Assembly (NCBI GenBank): GCA_040394195.1 | Contig: JBEBSR010000046.1 | Span: 1-22,313, forward strand | Direction of reading: 5' to 3' | Source of the DNA: Wohlfahrtiimonas larvae_A | GTDB lineage: Bacteria > Pseudomonadota > Gammaproteobacteria > Cardiobacteriales > Wohlfahrtiimonadaceae | Length of the DNA stretch: 22,313 bases | Shown here: positions 22,196-22,313 of the stretch, one piece after another | Layout of the letters: every line of letters starts with the position of its first letter | Position numbering within the stretch: position 1 is the first letter of the stretch | Made by a program: the position numbers and the translations under genes | Notes under the pieces: generated by a model | What the model saw: only the letters and a program-made list of their open reading frames with translations | What the model was told of the DNA's origin: nothing | Database searches by the model: none

Positions 22196-22313
22196 ATGGC
22201 TAAGCGACTATCCTCATATACATACGGAATGTTGTTCATCATCATGCAATTTAGTCATGCTTTGACTCTGCAAGAAATTGAAGAGGAAGCAAGCTACTAT
22301 TACGATGATGCTC
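22196..22313 (+). CDS. N-terminal part of a secreted protein of unknown function
   Basis: This frame runs off the right edge, so 39 residues are visible. It begins MAKRLSSYTYGMLFIIMQFS and continues HALTLQEIEEEASYYYDDA. The basic start, hydrophobic core and SHA motif look like a Sec signal peptide cleaved after about residue 22. The mature start is acidic and Tyr-rich. AGAGG (22185-22189) lies six bases before the ATG, which supports the start. It follows the allE terminator and an AT-rich gap, so it is a separate transcription unit. I do not recognise the protein. Confidence 0.65.
   Translation, partial: MAKRLSSYTYGMLFIIMQFSHALTLQEIEEEASYYYDDA

Overview
The window comes from an AT-rich gammaproteobacterium. 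RpoH, DolP (YraP), glutathione reductase, PitA, MaeB and the AllC/AllD/AllE proteins all read like their Escherichia coli counterparts. The synteny (rpoH-dolP-gor, then pitA-tsaC) is not that of E. coli, and I cannot name the genus from sequence alone. I saw no rRNA, tRNA, CRISPR array, insertion sequence or phage gene. The layout is chromosomal, with well-formed terminators between transcription units.

Left part (1-10.8 kb), mostly housekeeping. On the minus strand, reading right to left: rpoH, dolP and gor (a tight stress and envelope group), a terminator lying directly against the pitA start codon, pitA, tsaC, then the start of an unknown gene. Divergent from rpoH is maeB (malic enzyme fused to a phosphotransacetylase-like domain). 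It is followed by a 59-bp nested inverted repeat and an NlpD/ActS-like lipoprotein with a degenerate LytM domain. A DUF2877 protein, the family of E. coli AllH/YlbF from oxalurate catabolism, stands alone and is divergent from a two-domain molybdate-binding (Mop) protein. panB follows.

Middle part (10.8-17.2 kb), centred on aromatic amino acid supply. After a BASS/ACR3-type carrier and a secreted protein of unknown function, there is a minus-strand operon of a TrpR-family repressor and a COG2984/COG4120/COG1101-type ABC importer (the TrpXYZ type). Its promoter contains a near-consensus trp operator over the -10 box. Transcribed away from it, an MHS-family transporter is preceded by what looks like a classical attenuator: a short leader peptide with seven consecutive Tyr/Phe codons, competing antiterminator pairing, and a terminator almost identical in its stem to that of the E. 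coli trp attenuator. Both uptake genes would thus be controlled by aromatic amino acids, one by a repressor and one by attenuation.

Right part (17.2-22.3 kb), a ureide-degradation group: allD, allC, an MFS carrier and allE, ending at a strong terminator. AllC takes allantoate to ureidoglycine, AllE takes this to (S)-ureidoglycolate, and AllD oxidises that to oxalurate. The MFS gene sits inside the allD-allC-allE order and is the obvious candidate for ureide uptake. Allantoinase, ureidoglycolate lyase, AllF, AllG, carbamate kinase and any AllS/AllR regulator are absent from the window, so the route begins at allantoate here. The window closes with the first 39 codons of a secreted protein of unknown function. 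The 192 bases before that gene (22004-22195) are very AT-rich and hold only a 14-bp palindrome (22011-22024) and a weak 7-bp hairpin (22048-22068).
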